Assembly (NCBI RefSeq): GCF_022478115.1
Contig: NZ_JAKGSC010000003.1
Location: forward strand, 265,076-329,075
Origin: Tenacibaculum aquimarinum
GTDB taxonomy: Bacteria > Bacteroidota > Bacteroidia > Flavobacteriales > Flavobacteriaceae
Direction of reading: 5' to 3'
DNA length: 64,000 nt
Positions within the stretch are counted from its first letter, which is position 1. Every line of letters starts with the position of its first letter. Positions 51,101 through 59,294 of the stretch are shown here, in pieces. The position numbers and the translations under genes are program-made. The notes under the pieces were generated by a model. The model saw only the letters and a program-made list of their open reading frames with translations. It was not told the DNA's origin and ran no database searches.

Positions 51101-52770
51101 AAGTCTATGTCTATTCCACTAGGTGCAATATAATCTATTGTAGTTTGTGCTTCAATTATATCTGGAATTCCATCATTATCAGAGTCTAAATCTAAGTCGT
51201 TGTGTATACCATCTCCATCAAAGTCAATGTCTGGGGCAAAACAACTTCTAGCTTCTGTGCTATAAACCAAATTGTCCATACCATGTGCGTCTCTTGCTCC
51301 ATTATTAGTAGAACCGGCGGTTATGGTTGTTCTTATTTCTACGATATCTACAGAGATAACGTTTACAAAACCAATAGTTAACTCTTTTCCGTCTCCAATC
51401 CCAATTACTGTGCTCACTTCTGTGTCGTCATCTTCATATAATGTAGCATTTCCAGTACCATTATCACCAAAATTATCTGCAGTTAAGTAAACTAGACGTT
51501 TTCCATCAGCAAAAACTTCTAAAATATAAGAAAGAGGGGTGTTGTTAGGGTTCGTGTCAAAAATGTCAATTAAATCGAAGCTAAAAGCATAGACAGGTGT
51601 TGTGAAATCTACAATAACGGAGTAAGAATCGTTTGTTCCTGTTCCATGACTATGTGCTGCTGGGTGGCTTGGATCACCAGCAGCAGAAGCTTCTCTTTCT
51701 GGCGCTATGTATATTCCGTGAGAACCACCACTTCCTGAGGTAAATTCACCTGATGTAGTTGTTCTAAGTTCAGAATTATGTTGGTCATAATAATTGTGAG
51801 TCATACTCAATTGCCCATTTGCAAAATCTACAGTTGAATTTATTGAAGGAGCTGGGTTTGTCAAAGGTGTTCCCACAACGTTTTGTGTATAATCACCACT
51901 TTGATTTAAAACAGTTAAAGGCATTCCTTGTAAAAAAGCTTCTTCTTCAAAACCAGATTCTTGATAACCTAATCCGTTAGTATTATCAGCAACAACAAAG
52001 ATGTCAAAAGTAGGGTCTAACCATGTATGAGCATCTGGTACAGGAGGTGTTCCTCCAGGTATAATACAATTTTCATCTACATCTAAAATACCATCGTTAT
52101 CGTCGTCAATATCTGAAGAGTCTGGTATTAGGTCGCCGTCTGTGTCTGTTATAGAAAGGGGGGCTGTGATAGTTAAGTCGTCAACACCAGCTTCAATAAT
52201 GTCTCCATTAGAAGTTCCATCTGCAGCTGATACCCTAACTCTTACATTTGAACCTCCAGGAATAGGAAATGTAACCTCTGTCCACACATCATTATTTGTT
52301 GTGTCGCCAATATAGACTAATTGATTCCAAGTTGTACCTCCATTTAATGATACTTCTAATCTAAAAAAATCGCCATTATCATCACCATTATCTCTTTGTC
52401 CAAAAAAATACCAAATAGATAAATCTGCATCTTGAGCAACATTGTATATTGGTGATGTTGCAAAAACGGTACCACCATCTATATCTATACTTCCTAATCC
52501 TCCGTTATTCTGTCCAGATATTAAAGCATTTGTACCAAGTAAAGTATGGTCATTTTCTGGTTGGTATGTTGTTCCTATTGGGTTTACATTTACAAAAGTT
52601 CCCGTTGAAGCATTAGAGCCAGCTGTTGACCATGTATTACCTGATTCAAAATCTTCACTGTGTAAAACAATTTGAGAAAAAAGTTGATTAGAATTAAGAA
52701 TGGTAAAAAATAAAAAAAAAGATATTTTAAACCATTTGATTTTATTTTTTGTAGAGTATTTTTGTTTCAT
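48154..52770 (-). CDS. Large secreted protein with TSP3-type repeats and a type IX secretion sorting domain
   Basis: The 1538-residue protein has a long signal peptide (to about residue 33), a jelly-roll-like domain (34-205), calcium-binding thrombospondin type 3 repeats (DTDGDLIPDSSDIDDDNDG at about 213-232 and several more at 515-650), a second uncharacterised domain (about 243-510), a lamin-tail-like domain (about 678-850), and a long fibrous part. The last 75 residues form a type A sorting domain (YNLLGQKVMNW, LSTAVYLLNLKT, VSKKLIIR), so it is exported and anchored by the type IX system. It carries no enzyme motif; adhesion or matrix binding is likely. It is transcribed away from the plus-strand cluster. 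Confidence 0.88.
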   Translation of the reverse strand: MKQKYSTKNKIKWFKISFFLFFTILNSNQLFSQIVLHSEDFESGNTWSTAGSNASTGTFVNVNPIGTTYQPENDHTLLGTNALISGQNNGGLGSIDIDGGTVFATSPIYNVAQDADLSIWYFFGQRDNGDDNGDFFRLEVSLNGGTTWNQLVYIGDTTNNDVWTEVTFPIPGGSNVRVRVSAADGTSNGDIIEAGVDDLTITAPLSITDTDGDLIPDSSDIDDDNDGILDVDENCIIPGGTPPVPDAHTWLDPTFDIFVVADNTNGLGYQESGFEEEAFLQGMPLTVLNQSGDYTQNVVGTPLTNPAPSINSTVDFANGQLSMTHNYYDQHNSELRTTTSGEFTSGSGGSHGIYIAPEREASAAGDPSHPAAHSHGTGTNDSYSVIVDFTTPVYAFSFDLIDIFDTNPNNTPLSYILEVFADGKRLVYLTADNFGDNGTGNATLYEDDDTEVSTVIGIGDGKELTIGFVNVISVDIVEIRTTITAGSTNNGARDAHGMDNLVYSTEARSCFAPDIDFDGDGIHNDLDLDSDNDGIPDIIEAQTTIDYIAPSGIDIDFDGLDDAYDADTSSADRDLSIGLIAENTDGNSDGADYVDVDSDDDNLFDIDEAHTVDLNDSDNDGMTNNAVGNNGFINSLEITDFYLDENGNFDDTQYDNFPDIDTDALTVGDVDYRDAHISGIPIITQIYQNGNNRYIEVTNIHASNPILAGTLKLAFYLNQAVGGLNDALPNITPYDALFVNQDIAPGQSVIVKRNNTLPVNSSAIEIIDSEMTSFTGGNDIILLTHYKGFIDGTSTWKNRYESGHSFSNTTSYVRHDDVINVTTDFDATQWTAFVDETIDANVTNELSPIQLRSEYDPIITEVTLASNTNANVYLGVHYTGNTLSSNTFTNGTPDKSRNVEIDSDYTRSSVLNSRNLIVNANRTLTLNGTYSVITNNLNNLGDIILSDNFTDNGLADTNPAFVEFKKTGQIIQTKKGANTNSGNGNIFVNQASAIKSPNSIYRYTYWSSPVAADNNDFVYKVGEVMNDSLTTATNNIEPLTFTGSYDGAPGTDVLAATISNYWIYTYMNGVDNGGFVHRGSNGDIPVGSGYLMKGSGNPNGQTFTFVGKPNSGDIVSSVSPGNNPTALEEIVENGNHIVGNPYPSSMDASQFIYDNEDIIKDGTLYFWQHVGEASTSSVTEGHTQSGYRGGYASRNYDMGVYGANTAGENSATGSGYSYHIPGRYIPVGQGFLFTSDEYGDAGNTSETRNLTFSNWQRVYQNETITGLESGDYLDDDDASNNSDDSHFLGRGTSGKEVTKGNQNRSLQNSFPLLRIGFEHNNINNVDMHRQLGISFQNGLSFANEYGHDSPMYDSQYTETYWKFPGDNNRYLIAGVQELTEELQVPIDVVIYEDKPVKFMVDGKRNIDYTVYLYDAVEEISYTLTNPTELTLPIGTYTDRFFITFMERGAVLNDADEIINDTTIYYAENTKEIVIKTLESLEIEKVELYNLLGQKVMNWNNVSHETNETRLKTNNLSTAVYLLNLKTDKGKVSKKLIIR

Positions 52771-52789
52771 AATTTATAGTATTTAGGGC

Positions 52790-52897
52790 TACTAAAAAAT
52801 TTAATATACAAAAATATTCATTAAAAATTTAATACGCAATAATTAATTAAGTAAAAGTTAATTATCTGTTGTAGCGGTTTTTATCGTAGAGAGGTCT
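52790..52897. other. Gap with the promoter of the 1538-residue gene
   Basis: Going upstream of the minus-strand gene there is TATTTTTG (read on the minus strand near 52827-52820), a fit to TAnnTTTG about 50 bases before the ATG. Apart from this the stretch up to the sorting-domain remnant shows nothing I can name. Confidence 0.4.
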
Positions 52898-52906
52898 ATG
52901 TGCTTT

Positions 52907-53128
52907 TTAATTAATAATTATTTTTCTTGAAAAAGAACCATTATTGGTGTTTATATTAACTAAATAAACTGCTTTAGAAAGGTTGTTTTTTTTAATGCGT
53001 GTCTCTAAATTTGTTGAAATGTATTTGTGTGTGAAGTCGTTTTTTTGCCCAAGAAGATCATAAGGAACCGACTTTTTTACCCGTGTTTTCTGTTGTTTAA
53101 ACGAAATACTCTTTGTGATTAACCTTTA
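52907..53128 (-). pseudogene. Remnant of a type IX type A sorting domain
   Basis: Read on the minus strand, this intergenic stretch encodes about 73 residues ending in a stop: VPYDLLGQKNDF, ETRIKKNNLSKAVYLVNI and FSRKIIIN. That is the sorting-domain pattern seen at the end of the neighbouring 1538-residue protein (YNLLGQKV, TRLKTNNLSTAVYLLNL, VSKKLIIR). Stop codons lie just upstream in all likely reading directions and there is no start or other domain, so the gene body is gone. It is evidence of a deleted or rearranged secreted-protein gene. Confidence 0.75.
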
Positions 53129-53182
53129 TTAAGTGTGGCTAAGTAAATTAGTCGATGCTGTTTTTGTTTCGTTAAAAAAATG

Positions 53183-53210
53183 TACTTTTGCAAAATATAC
53201 GCTTTCCCCC
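53183..53210 (+). promoter_or_regulatory. Promoter with downstream CCCCC element, first copy
   Basis: TACTTTTG at 53183-53190 (TAnnTTTG) is followed after 15 bases by CCCCC at 53206-53210. The same arrangement occurs at 59211 and 61516. The start codon is at 53246, so the leader is about 50 bases long. Confidence 0.7.
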
Positions 53211-53245
53211 ATGTATAAATTTGTATAATCATTATAAATTATTAG

Positions 53246-55321
53246 ATGGATAATTCTTATTTCTTATTTAAGTTACTATATAGAACTGTAGTAGCTTTTT
53301 TAATTACATTTTTATTTACTACCTCAATAGCTGCGCAGAATTCGGGTGCTTGGACAGCTTCTGGAAGTGGAGCCACAACAACCTGGTCTGCAAATAATGG
53401 AGAAGCCGGGGTAGAACTTGTAACTGTTACAGCTTCAGCTACAGATTATGGTTCAGGTACAGGTTTTACTTTAAATGATTTTCAAACAGCCGGTGAAACA
53501 TTAATTTGTAACCCTGCATTTACGAGTATACCAAGTATGGTTAACAATCCGTCTTTAAGTATTCGTCATACATTTCCTAATTCAGCATTTATAACATTTA
53601 CTTTTAGTTCATTTGTAACAAACCCAGTAATACATTTTGATAGACTTGGTGGAGGTGGAGGACCAGGAGGAACAACAACCGCTTCTAGGTTAAGTGTAGT
53701 TACTCCAGGTATTACGCTAACAGAATTGTCAGGAAATGATACGCATTTTGTTACAGACGAAACAAACCAGACAATAACAAGAACTTCAGGTATGGTTTAT
53801 ACCGAATCTAGATCTGAGTGTGATACACCTTTATTGGGAACAGCTGCAGGAAGTGTTCGTCTAAACGGAACTTTTAGTTCAGTTACATTTGAAATTTCAA
53901 TGAATGCAAGTGGCTCACCTACGGTAAATGATAGATTTGAAATTGCTTTTAGTGACCTTATACCTGACGATGATAGAGATGGTGTGCCAAATGTGTCAGA
54001 TATTTGTAATGGTTTTGATGATACTGTTGATACAGATAATGATACTGTACCAGATGGTTGTGATTTAGATGATGATAATGATGGAGTTTTAGATATAAAT
54101 GAAGGGATAATTTGTTCACCAAGTTTTGTAGCATTAGGTCAAACCTTTACTAATACAAGTACAGGAACTAATGGAGGAACAGCTATAGCAAATTTAACAG
54201 GATTATATCCGTTTAATGGAGTAGATGTAGATGCTTCTTTTGAGTTAATAGGGACCGCAACATGGAGTTCAGGTGTTGCCAGTCAGACTCTAAGTGGTGT
54301 TTCAGGAGCATATATTAACACTCAAATTAATAATTCTAGTTTTCCAGAAGGAGATGTGGCGGTATACACGTACACTTTTTCTAAGCCAGTTTATAATGTT
54401 GAGTTTAAATTTGGGGGGTTAGATAATCAGGATAGAATAGATGTTTTAGCTACAGATGGAAGTAGTAATGCGCAAGTAGATATTACTGATATAAACTTAG
54501 GGACTAATGGGACTTTTTTCAGTCAAAGTGTAATAAGTTCAGCTAGTGCAAACAATGCACCTAATAATGCTGTTCAAGTGTCTATAGAAGGACCGGTTAC
54601 AGTAATTGAAATCAGAGCAGCAAAGCAAAATGCTAGTTCAAACTTAGTAACAATGCAATTTTATGAGCTAGAGTACTGTACTGCTTTAGATACAGATAAT
54701 GATACAATACCAGATCTTTTAGATACCGATAGTGATAATGATGGCTGTCCAGACGCAGTAGAAGCAAACGGTAGTTTTATGCCTTCACAATTAACAGTAT
54801 TAGCTTTTGGTTCTAATGGTGCCGGAAGTAGTTTGTTAAACTTCGGAACAGCGGTAGACACTACTCCTGGGAGTGTAACACTTGGAGTTCCAATTGAAGA
54901 CGCTAATGGTTTAGATGTTTCAGCAAATACACCACAAGTAATAACAGTAGCAGTAACTGATGCTTCAGATACATTAGCATGTCAAGCAGATTTAAGTTTA
55001 ACAAAAACTGTAGATAATGCAGTACCAAAAATAGGTAGTAATATTGTTTATACATTAACAGTAACTAATGATGGAGCTGCAGAAGCGACAGGAGTTCAAG
55101 TGACAGATGTTTTACCAACAGGTTTAACTTTTTTAAGTATGTCTGGAGGAAGTTACAGTGAAATAACAGATATTTGGACAATCGGGAGTTTAAATGTTAA
55201 TCAAACCACTACATTGCAAATAACAGCAACAGTAAGTGGAGCTGGTTTTATAATAAATAATGCTGAAATAACACAATCTAATCAAAATGATGTAGATTCG
55301 CAACCTGAAACTGGGAATTAA
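53246..55321 (+). CDS. Secreted protein with TSP3 repeats and a C-terminal DUF11 domain
   Basis: The 691-residue protein has a signal peptide (to about residue 31). A beta-rich segment (about 32-235) is followed by TSP3 calcium-binding repeats ([19 protein letters not shown] near 240-265 and again near 478-505), a second beta domain, and a DUF11 domain at about 580-691 ([44 protein letters not shown]). It stops right after the DUF11 (QPETGN), with no type IX sorting domain. Part of the group of three genes sharing this C-terminus. Location at the cell surface is likely, but how it is attached is unclear. No other motif points to an enzyme. Confidence 0.85.
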   Translation: MDNSYFLFKLLYRTVVAFLITFLFTTSIAAQNSGAWTASGSGATTTWSANNGEAGVELVTVTASATDYGSGTGFTLNDFQTAGETLICNPAFTSIPSMVNNPSLSIRHTFPNSAFITFTFSSFVTNPVIHFDRLGGGGGPGGTTTASRLSVVTPGITLTELSGNDTHFVTDETNQTITRTSGMVYTESRSECDTPLLGTAAGSVRLNGTFSSVTFEISMNASGSPTVNDRFEIAFSDLIPDDDRDGVPNVSDICNGFDDTVDTDNDTVPDGCDLDDDNDGVLDINEGIICSPSFVALGQTFTNTSTGTNGGTAIANLTGLYPFNGVDVDASFELIGTATWSSGVASQTLSGVSGAYINTQINNSSFPEGDVAVYTYTFSKPVYNVEFKFGGLDNQDRIDVLATDGSSNAQVDITDINLGTNGTFFSQSVISSASANNAPNNAVQVSIEGPVTVIEIRAAKQNASSNLVTMQFYELEYCTALDTDNDTIPDLLDTDSDNDGCPDAVEANGSFMPSQLTVLAFGSNGAGSSLLNFGTAVDTTPGSVTLGVPIEDANGLDVSANTPQVITVAVTDASDTLACQADLSLTKTVDNAVPKIGSNIVYTLTVTNDGAAEATGVQVTDVLPTGLTFLSMSGGSYSEITDIWTIGSLNVNQTTTLQITATVSGAGFIINNAEITQSNQNDVDSQPETGN

Positions 55322-55360
55322 GTTTTGAGTGTAGATTAAGTATAGTAATAAAATATTTTT

Positions 55361-58300
55361 ATGTTGAGTTTAAAATCTTCAATTCGTATAATTTTTATAA
55401 ATAAAGTATTATTAATTTTTACTTTTTTTTCAATAACAAATTTATTGTCACAAACAAATGCTTCAAGCATCCAGAGCGGTGTTTCGTTTCAGTGGAGTGA
55501 TGTTCAATCAGACAGGGAAGACCCGGCAACCATAAAAAGTATAACAGTTGGTGATCGTGTTTTTTTAAATTTTGGAAGTCCACAATCTTATGAGTTAACC
55601 CAGTTAGGTTCACCTGGTCATCCTCAAAACGGAATAGAAGAAAATGGAAATCAAATAGAAACAACAAGTGATCCTGCACAAACAACAACTTGGGATGCCT
55701 CTGCATTAGCAGCATTTCAAGATAGAAATTTAAATCACTTTTTTGAAGCGTCTAATAATGGAGAGGATATCTGTGATGATTTTGTAAAAGCACAATCAAC
55801 CTTGGTAGCGCAAAGACAAACATTTTCGTATTCTCCGGGAATACGTAGTACTTCAGGTAGTATTATTGCTATTACAGAACGTAATGCGAATAATTGTTAT
55901 CATATAGAATTTTTCGGAAACCTTGCAGGTAATACATCTACTGGGTCTTTAGGGCAAACTTTTGTAAATCCAGAAGGACCTACTTATTACGGTCATGGAG
56001 GTACAGGAAGTCAAAATAATTTTGGTACAGTTGGGGCTGTAGTTGCACCAACAGGAGATACTGATTATTGGTTAAGTGATAGGGTAGTTGCAAGTAATGG
56101 GGGTACTATTGGTATAGCTCTTTTTTATTTAAGTGATATAGCTCCTATTGGTTCTACAATAACAAGTGTTCGAATTACAGCAGCTACAAGGGATCATGGA
56201 GATGGTAAAATGTTTATAATGTCTTTACCAGACTCAGACGGAGATGGTTATAGTGATTTAGATGATTTAGATGATGATAACGATGGTATTTTAGATACTG
56301 ATGAATCTAATGGGTTCTCGCCAAGTGAAGATGAAGATGGAGATGGTATACCCAATTGGAATGATACGAATGATAATGGAACTGGAGACGGTAGTTTAAC
56401 AAGTTATGCAGATGCAAATGGAGACGGAATACCTGATGTTTATGATTTTGATGGAGACGGAATACCTAATCATTTTGACTTAGATTCAGATAATGATGGT
56501 TGTTCAGATGCTATTGAAGGAAGTGGAGGAACTACAGAGTATGTTATTACTGATTTAAATAATGACGGAAGTATAGATACATCAGTTTTATTAATGGGGT
56601 CAAATGGTGTTCCTGGAGGTAATACTGCAAATCAAGGAGTTGGTTCTTCGTTAAATACAAGTGTTGTTGTATGTTGTGATGCTTCAGATTCTGGGTACTT
56701 AGATTCCGATGGAGATGATGTAAGTGATATTTGTGATTTAGATGATGATAATGACGGTATTTTGGATACTGCAGAAGTTTGTCCTCCAATTCCTGGTGCT
56801 GTTGCGCCTCAAGCAGATGCACTTTCATGGTCTTTAGATGGTTATGATATGTTTGTTGTAGGAGGGAATACAAATGCTTTAGGGTATCAAGAATCAGGTT
56901 TTGAGCAACACGCTTATCAAACAGGAAAAACGTTAACGATACTAAACACAACAACAGATTTTACTTTTACAGGAAATACCGGAAATGGTTCTGCTGTTTC
57001 AAGTACAGGAACTTTTAGTAACGGTACACTTACTTTTACGTCTAATTTAGCAACAAATAATTTCTCTGAATTTACAACTACATCAACACCTAATTTTGTT
57101 TCAGGAGAAGTTGCACATGGAGTTTTTGTAAGGCCAGAATTAGGTGTGGGAGTTGGAGATGAGTATGCTGTAAATATTAACTTTACAACACCAGTTACAG
57201 CTTTTAGTTTTGATTGGGTGGATATATATGACACTTTTACAGATAATAATCCAGTTTTAAGATATGAAATATATGCAGAAGGAAGTTTATTGGCATATAT
57301 TGAAGGAGCTACAACTGGAGATGATATAGCGGGAACTTTGTCGGTATATGATAGAAACCACAATGTTATTGGAACTATAACTTCGGGCCAAAATTTAGAA
57401 GATACTTTTGGGTTTGTAACAAATACCCCAGTCTCTAATATGTCATTGGTTTATACTGTCCAATCTGGTTCAATTAGATCATCAGCAAATGATCCACACG
57501 GTATTGATAATTTTGTTTTTAGTACAGATATTTGTGATACAGATAATGATGGTATACCAAATCATTTAGATACAGATTCAGACAACGATGGTTGTTTTGA
57601 TGCTCTAGAAGGAAATGGAGGTATTTTAGCATCACAAGTAGATGCTTCTACAGGAATGATAACTAATTCTGTAAATGATAATGGAATTCCAGTAGGTCCA
57701 GGAACTGCAGGAAACGGAACTACAGGACAAGATGATGTAAGTTCTACAAATGTAGCCGTTAGTGGAGATCAGTGTGATGATGATGGGGATGGCGTGTTAA
57801 ATGTTAATGATATCTGTAATGGATTTGATGATAATTTAGATACAGATGGAGATAATGTTCCAGATGGATGTGATTTAGATAATGATAACGATGGTATTTT
57901 AGACTCAGATGAAATTTGTAACCTAATAGTAAATGGAAGTTTTGAGCTTCAAGATTTTTCTAGTCAAGCAGAATTCCCAGATCAACTTAATACGGAGGCC
58001 TCAGGTACATTTATAGGAACAACTTATAATTCAAATACCTTAACAGGTTGGGATTTTACACACAATATAGATGGTTGGGTAGGAGGAGAGTCTCCAAAGT
58101 GGTCTTCATTTGATTTTGCAGATGCATTTCATGGTAAACAATATTTAGATGTTTTAGGAGCAAATGATGTTACATCTGGTGAAAATAATGTGCTGTTTCA
58201 AACAATTGAGACGGTTCCAGGTAAAAGTTACACGTTTTCTTTTTCATGGGGAGAAGATGTTGGTCATGGAAGTGGAGATTTGGTTGAGTTAGATGTAAGT

Positions 58301-59173
58301 GTTGTGGATGCTTCTGATAATATTATTTTAAGTCAAAATTTAACAGCTACAGCTCAAGGTAATGTTGGGGGTGTTATTGGTCCAAAAACATGGTTTACTT
58401 TTTCGCAGGTTTTTGTAGCAACAACAACGCAAACTACAGTTCGTTTTTCAGCAACACCACCAAGTGGTTCAACAGCAGCAGGTGCCGCATTAGATCTTGT
58501 AAGTGTTGTAGATAATGACTGTGAAGATGATGTAGATGGAGATGGTATTCCTAATTATTTAGATCTAGATAGTGATGGAGATGGTTGTCCGGATGCAATA
58601 GAAGCCGCTGGTTCACTTGAAGTGTCTGATTTAGAAAATTCTTCATTAGATGGAGGTAATACAGGTTCTAGTTATACAGGTACTGCAGGTCCTGTAATTC
58701 AAAACTTAGGAAATACTGTAAATGCAAATGGTATTCCTATATCTGTAACAGGAGGAACTACTTCGGGAACAGAAACAACAGGTCAAGATTCAGCGCCGGC
58801 AGTTTTTGATGGTAATGTAAATGCATGTACTGCAGATTTAAGTTTAACAAAAACGGTAAATACAGCTATTGTAAAAGTAGGAGACACAATAATATATACG
58901 TTAACAGTAAAAAATAGTGGAGTTGCAGATGCAACAGGAGTTCAGGTAACAGACGCTTTACCAACAGGTGTAACTTATGTGTCAGATAATTCTGGAGCAA
59001 CAAGTACAACCTATGTAAGTAATATTTGGAATATTGGTAATTTAGATGCAAATAAAAGTGTAGTTATAGAGATAACTGCAACTGTAAGCGGAGCAGGAAC
59101 TATAATAAATAATGCAGATGTAACACAGTCTAATCAAACAGATACAGACTCTACACCTGATAATGGAAAATAA
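55361..59173 (+). CDS. Secreted protein with many TSP3 repeats, an uncharacterised domain and a C-terminal DUF11
   Basis: The 1270-residue protein has a signal peptide (to about 31), an N-terminal domain (about 32-285), repeated DxDxDGxPDxxDxDxDxDG calcium-binding units (around 290-385, 445-475, 725-745, 800-850 and 1065-1090), a domain at about 485-725 shared with the 1538-residue neighbour, a further beta domain (about 855-1060), and DUF11 at about 1158-1270. It ends DSTPDNGK after the DUF11 with no sorting domain. Adhesin or matrix protein is likely. It starts 39 bases after the previous gene and may be on the same transcript. Confidence 0.85.
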   Translation: MLSLKSSIRIIFINKVLLIFTFFSITNLLSQTNASSIQSGVSFQWSDVQSDREDPATIKSITVGDRVFLNFGSPQSYELTQLGSPGHPQNGIEENGNQIETTSDPAQTTTWDASALAAFQDRNLNHFFEASNNGEDICDDFVKAQSTLVAQRQTFSYSPGIRSTSGSIIAITERNANNCYHIEFFGNLAGNTSTGSLGQTFVNPEGPTYYGHGGTGSQNNFGTVGAVVAPTGDTDYWLSDRVVASNGGTIGIALFYLSDIAPIGSTITSVRITAATRDHGDGKMFIMSLPDSDGDGYSDLDDLDDDNDGILDTDESNGFSPSEDEDGDGIPNWNDTNDNGTGDGSLTSYADANGDGIPDVYDFDGDGIPNHFDLDSDNDGCSDAIEGSGGTTEYVITDLNNDGSIDTSVLLMGSNGVPGGNTANQGVGSSLNTSVVVCCDASDSGYLDSDGDDVSDICDLDDDNDGILDTAEVCPPIPGAVAPQADALSWSLDGYDMFVVGGNTNALGYQESGFEQHAYQTGKTLTILNTTTDFTFTGNTGNGSAVSSTGTFSNGTLTFTSNLATNNFSEFTTTSTPNFVSGEVAHGVFVRPELGVGVGDEYAVNINFTTPVTAFSFDWVDIYDTFTDNNPVLRYEIYAEGSLLAYIEGATTGDDIAGTLSVYDRNHNVIGTITSGQNLEDTFGFVTNTPVSNMSLVYTVQSGSIRSSANDPHGIDNFVFSTDICDTDNDGIPNHLDTDSDNDGCFDALEGNGGILASQVDASTGMITNSVNDNGIPVGPGTAGNGTTGQDDVSSTNVAVSGDQCDDDGDGVLNVNDICNGFDDNLDTDGDNVPDGCDLDNDNDGILDSDEICNLIVNGSFELQDFSSQAEFPDQLNTEASGTFIGTTYNSNTLTGWDFTHNIDGWVGGESPKWSSFDFADAFHGKQYLDVLGANDVTSGENNVLFQTIETVPGKSYTFSFSWGEDVGHGSGDLVELDVSVVDASDNIILSQNLTATAQGNVGGVIGPKTWFTFSQVFVATTTQTTVRFSATPPSGSTAAGAALDLVSVVDNDCEDDVDGDGIPNYLDLDSDGDGCPDAIEAAGSLEVSDLENSSLDGGNTGSSYTGTAGPVIQNLGNTVNANGIPISVTGGTTSGTETTGQDSAPAVFDGNVNACTADLSLTKTVNTAIVKVGDTIIYTLTVKNSGVADATGVQVTDALPTGVTYVSDNSGATSTTYVSNIWNIGNLDANKSVVIEITATVSGAGTIINNADVTQSNQTDTDSTPDNGK

Positions 59174-59210
59174 TTTTCTTAAAAATTTGTTAAGAGTTTT
59201 AAAATATATG

Positions 59211-59237
59211 TATATTTGCAAAATATTTATTTCCCCC
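59211..59237 (+). promoter_or_regulatory. Promoter with downstream CCCCC element, second copy
   Basis: TTG at 59187-59189, 21 bases, TATATTTG at 59211-59218, then 14 bases, then CCCCC at 59233-59237. This is the best-formed of the three copies; the leader to the ATG at 59295 is about 75 bases. Confidence 0.75.
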
Positions 59238-59294
59238 ATAAATTAAAAAAAAATTTTAATACACTAAATTAAATTTTATTTATTTTTTTATTTT

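Noticed and set aside
55419..59239. Minus-strand open frames inside the surface genes (for example 56547-56954, 56917-57363, 59042-59239)
   Set aside because: His/Leu-rich or Val/Ser-rich composition arises from reading the antisense of Asp/Gly/Thr-rich codons; no independent evidence.
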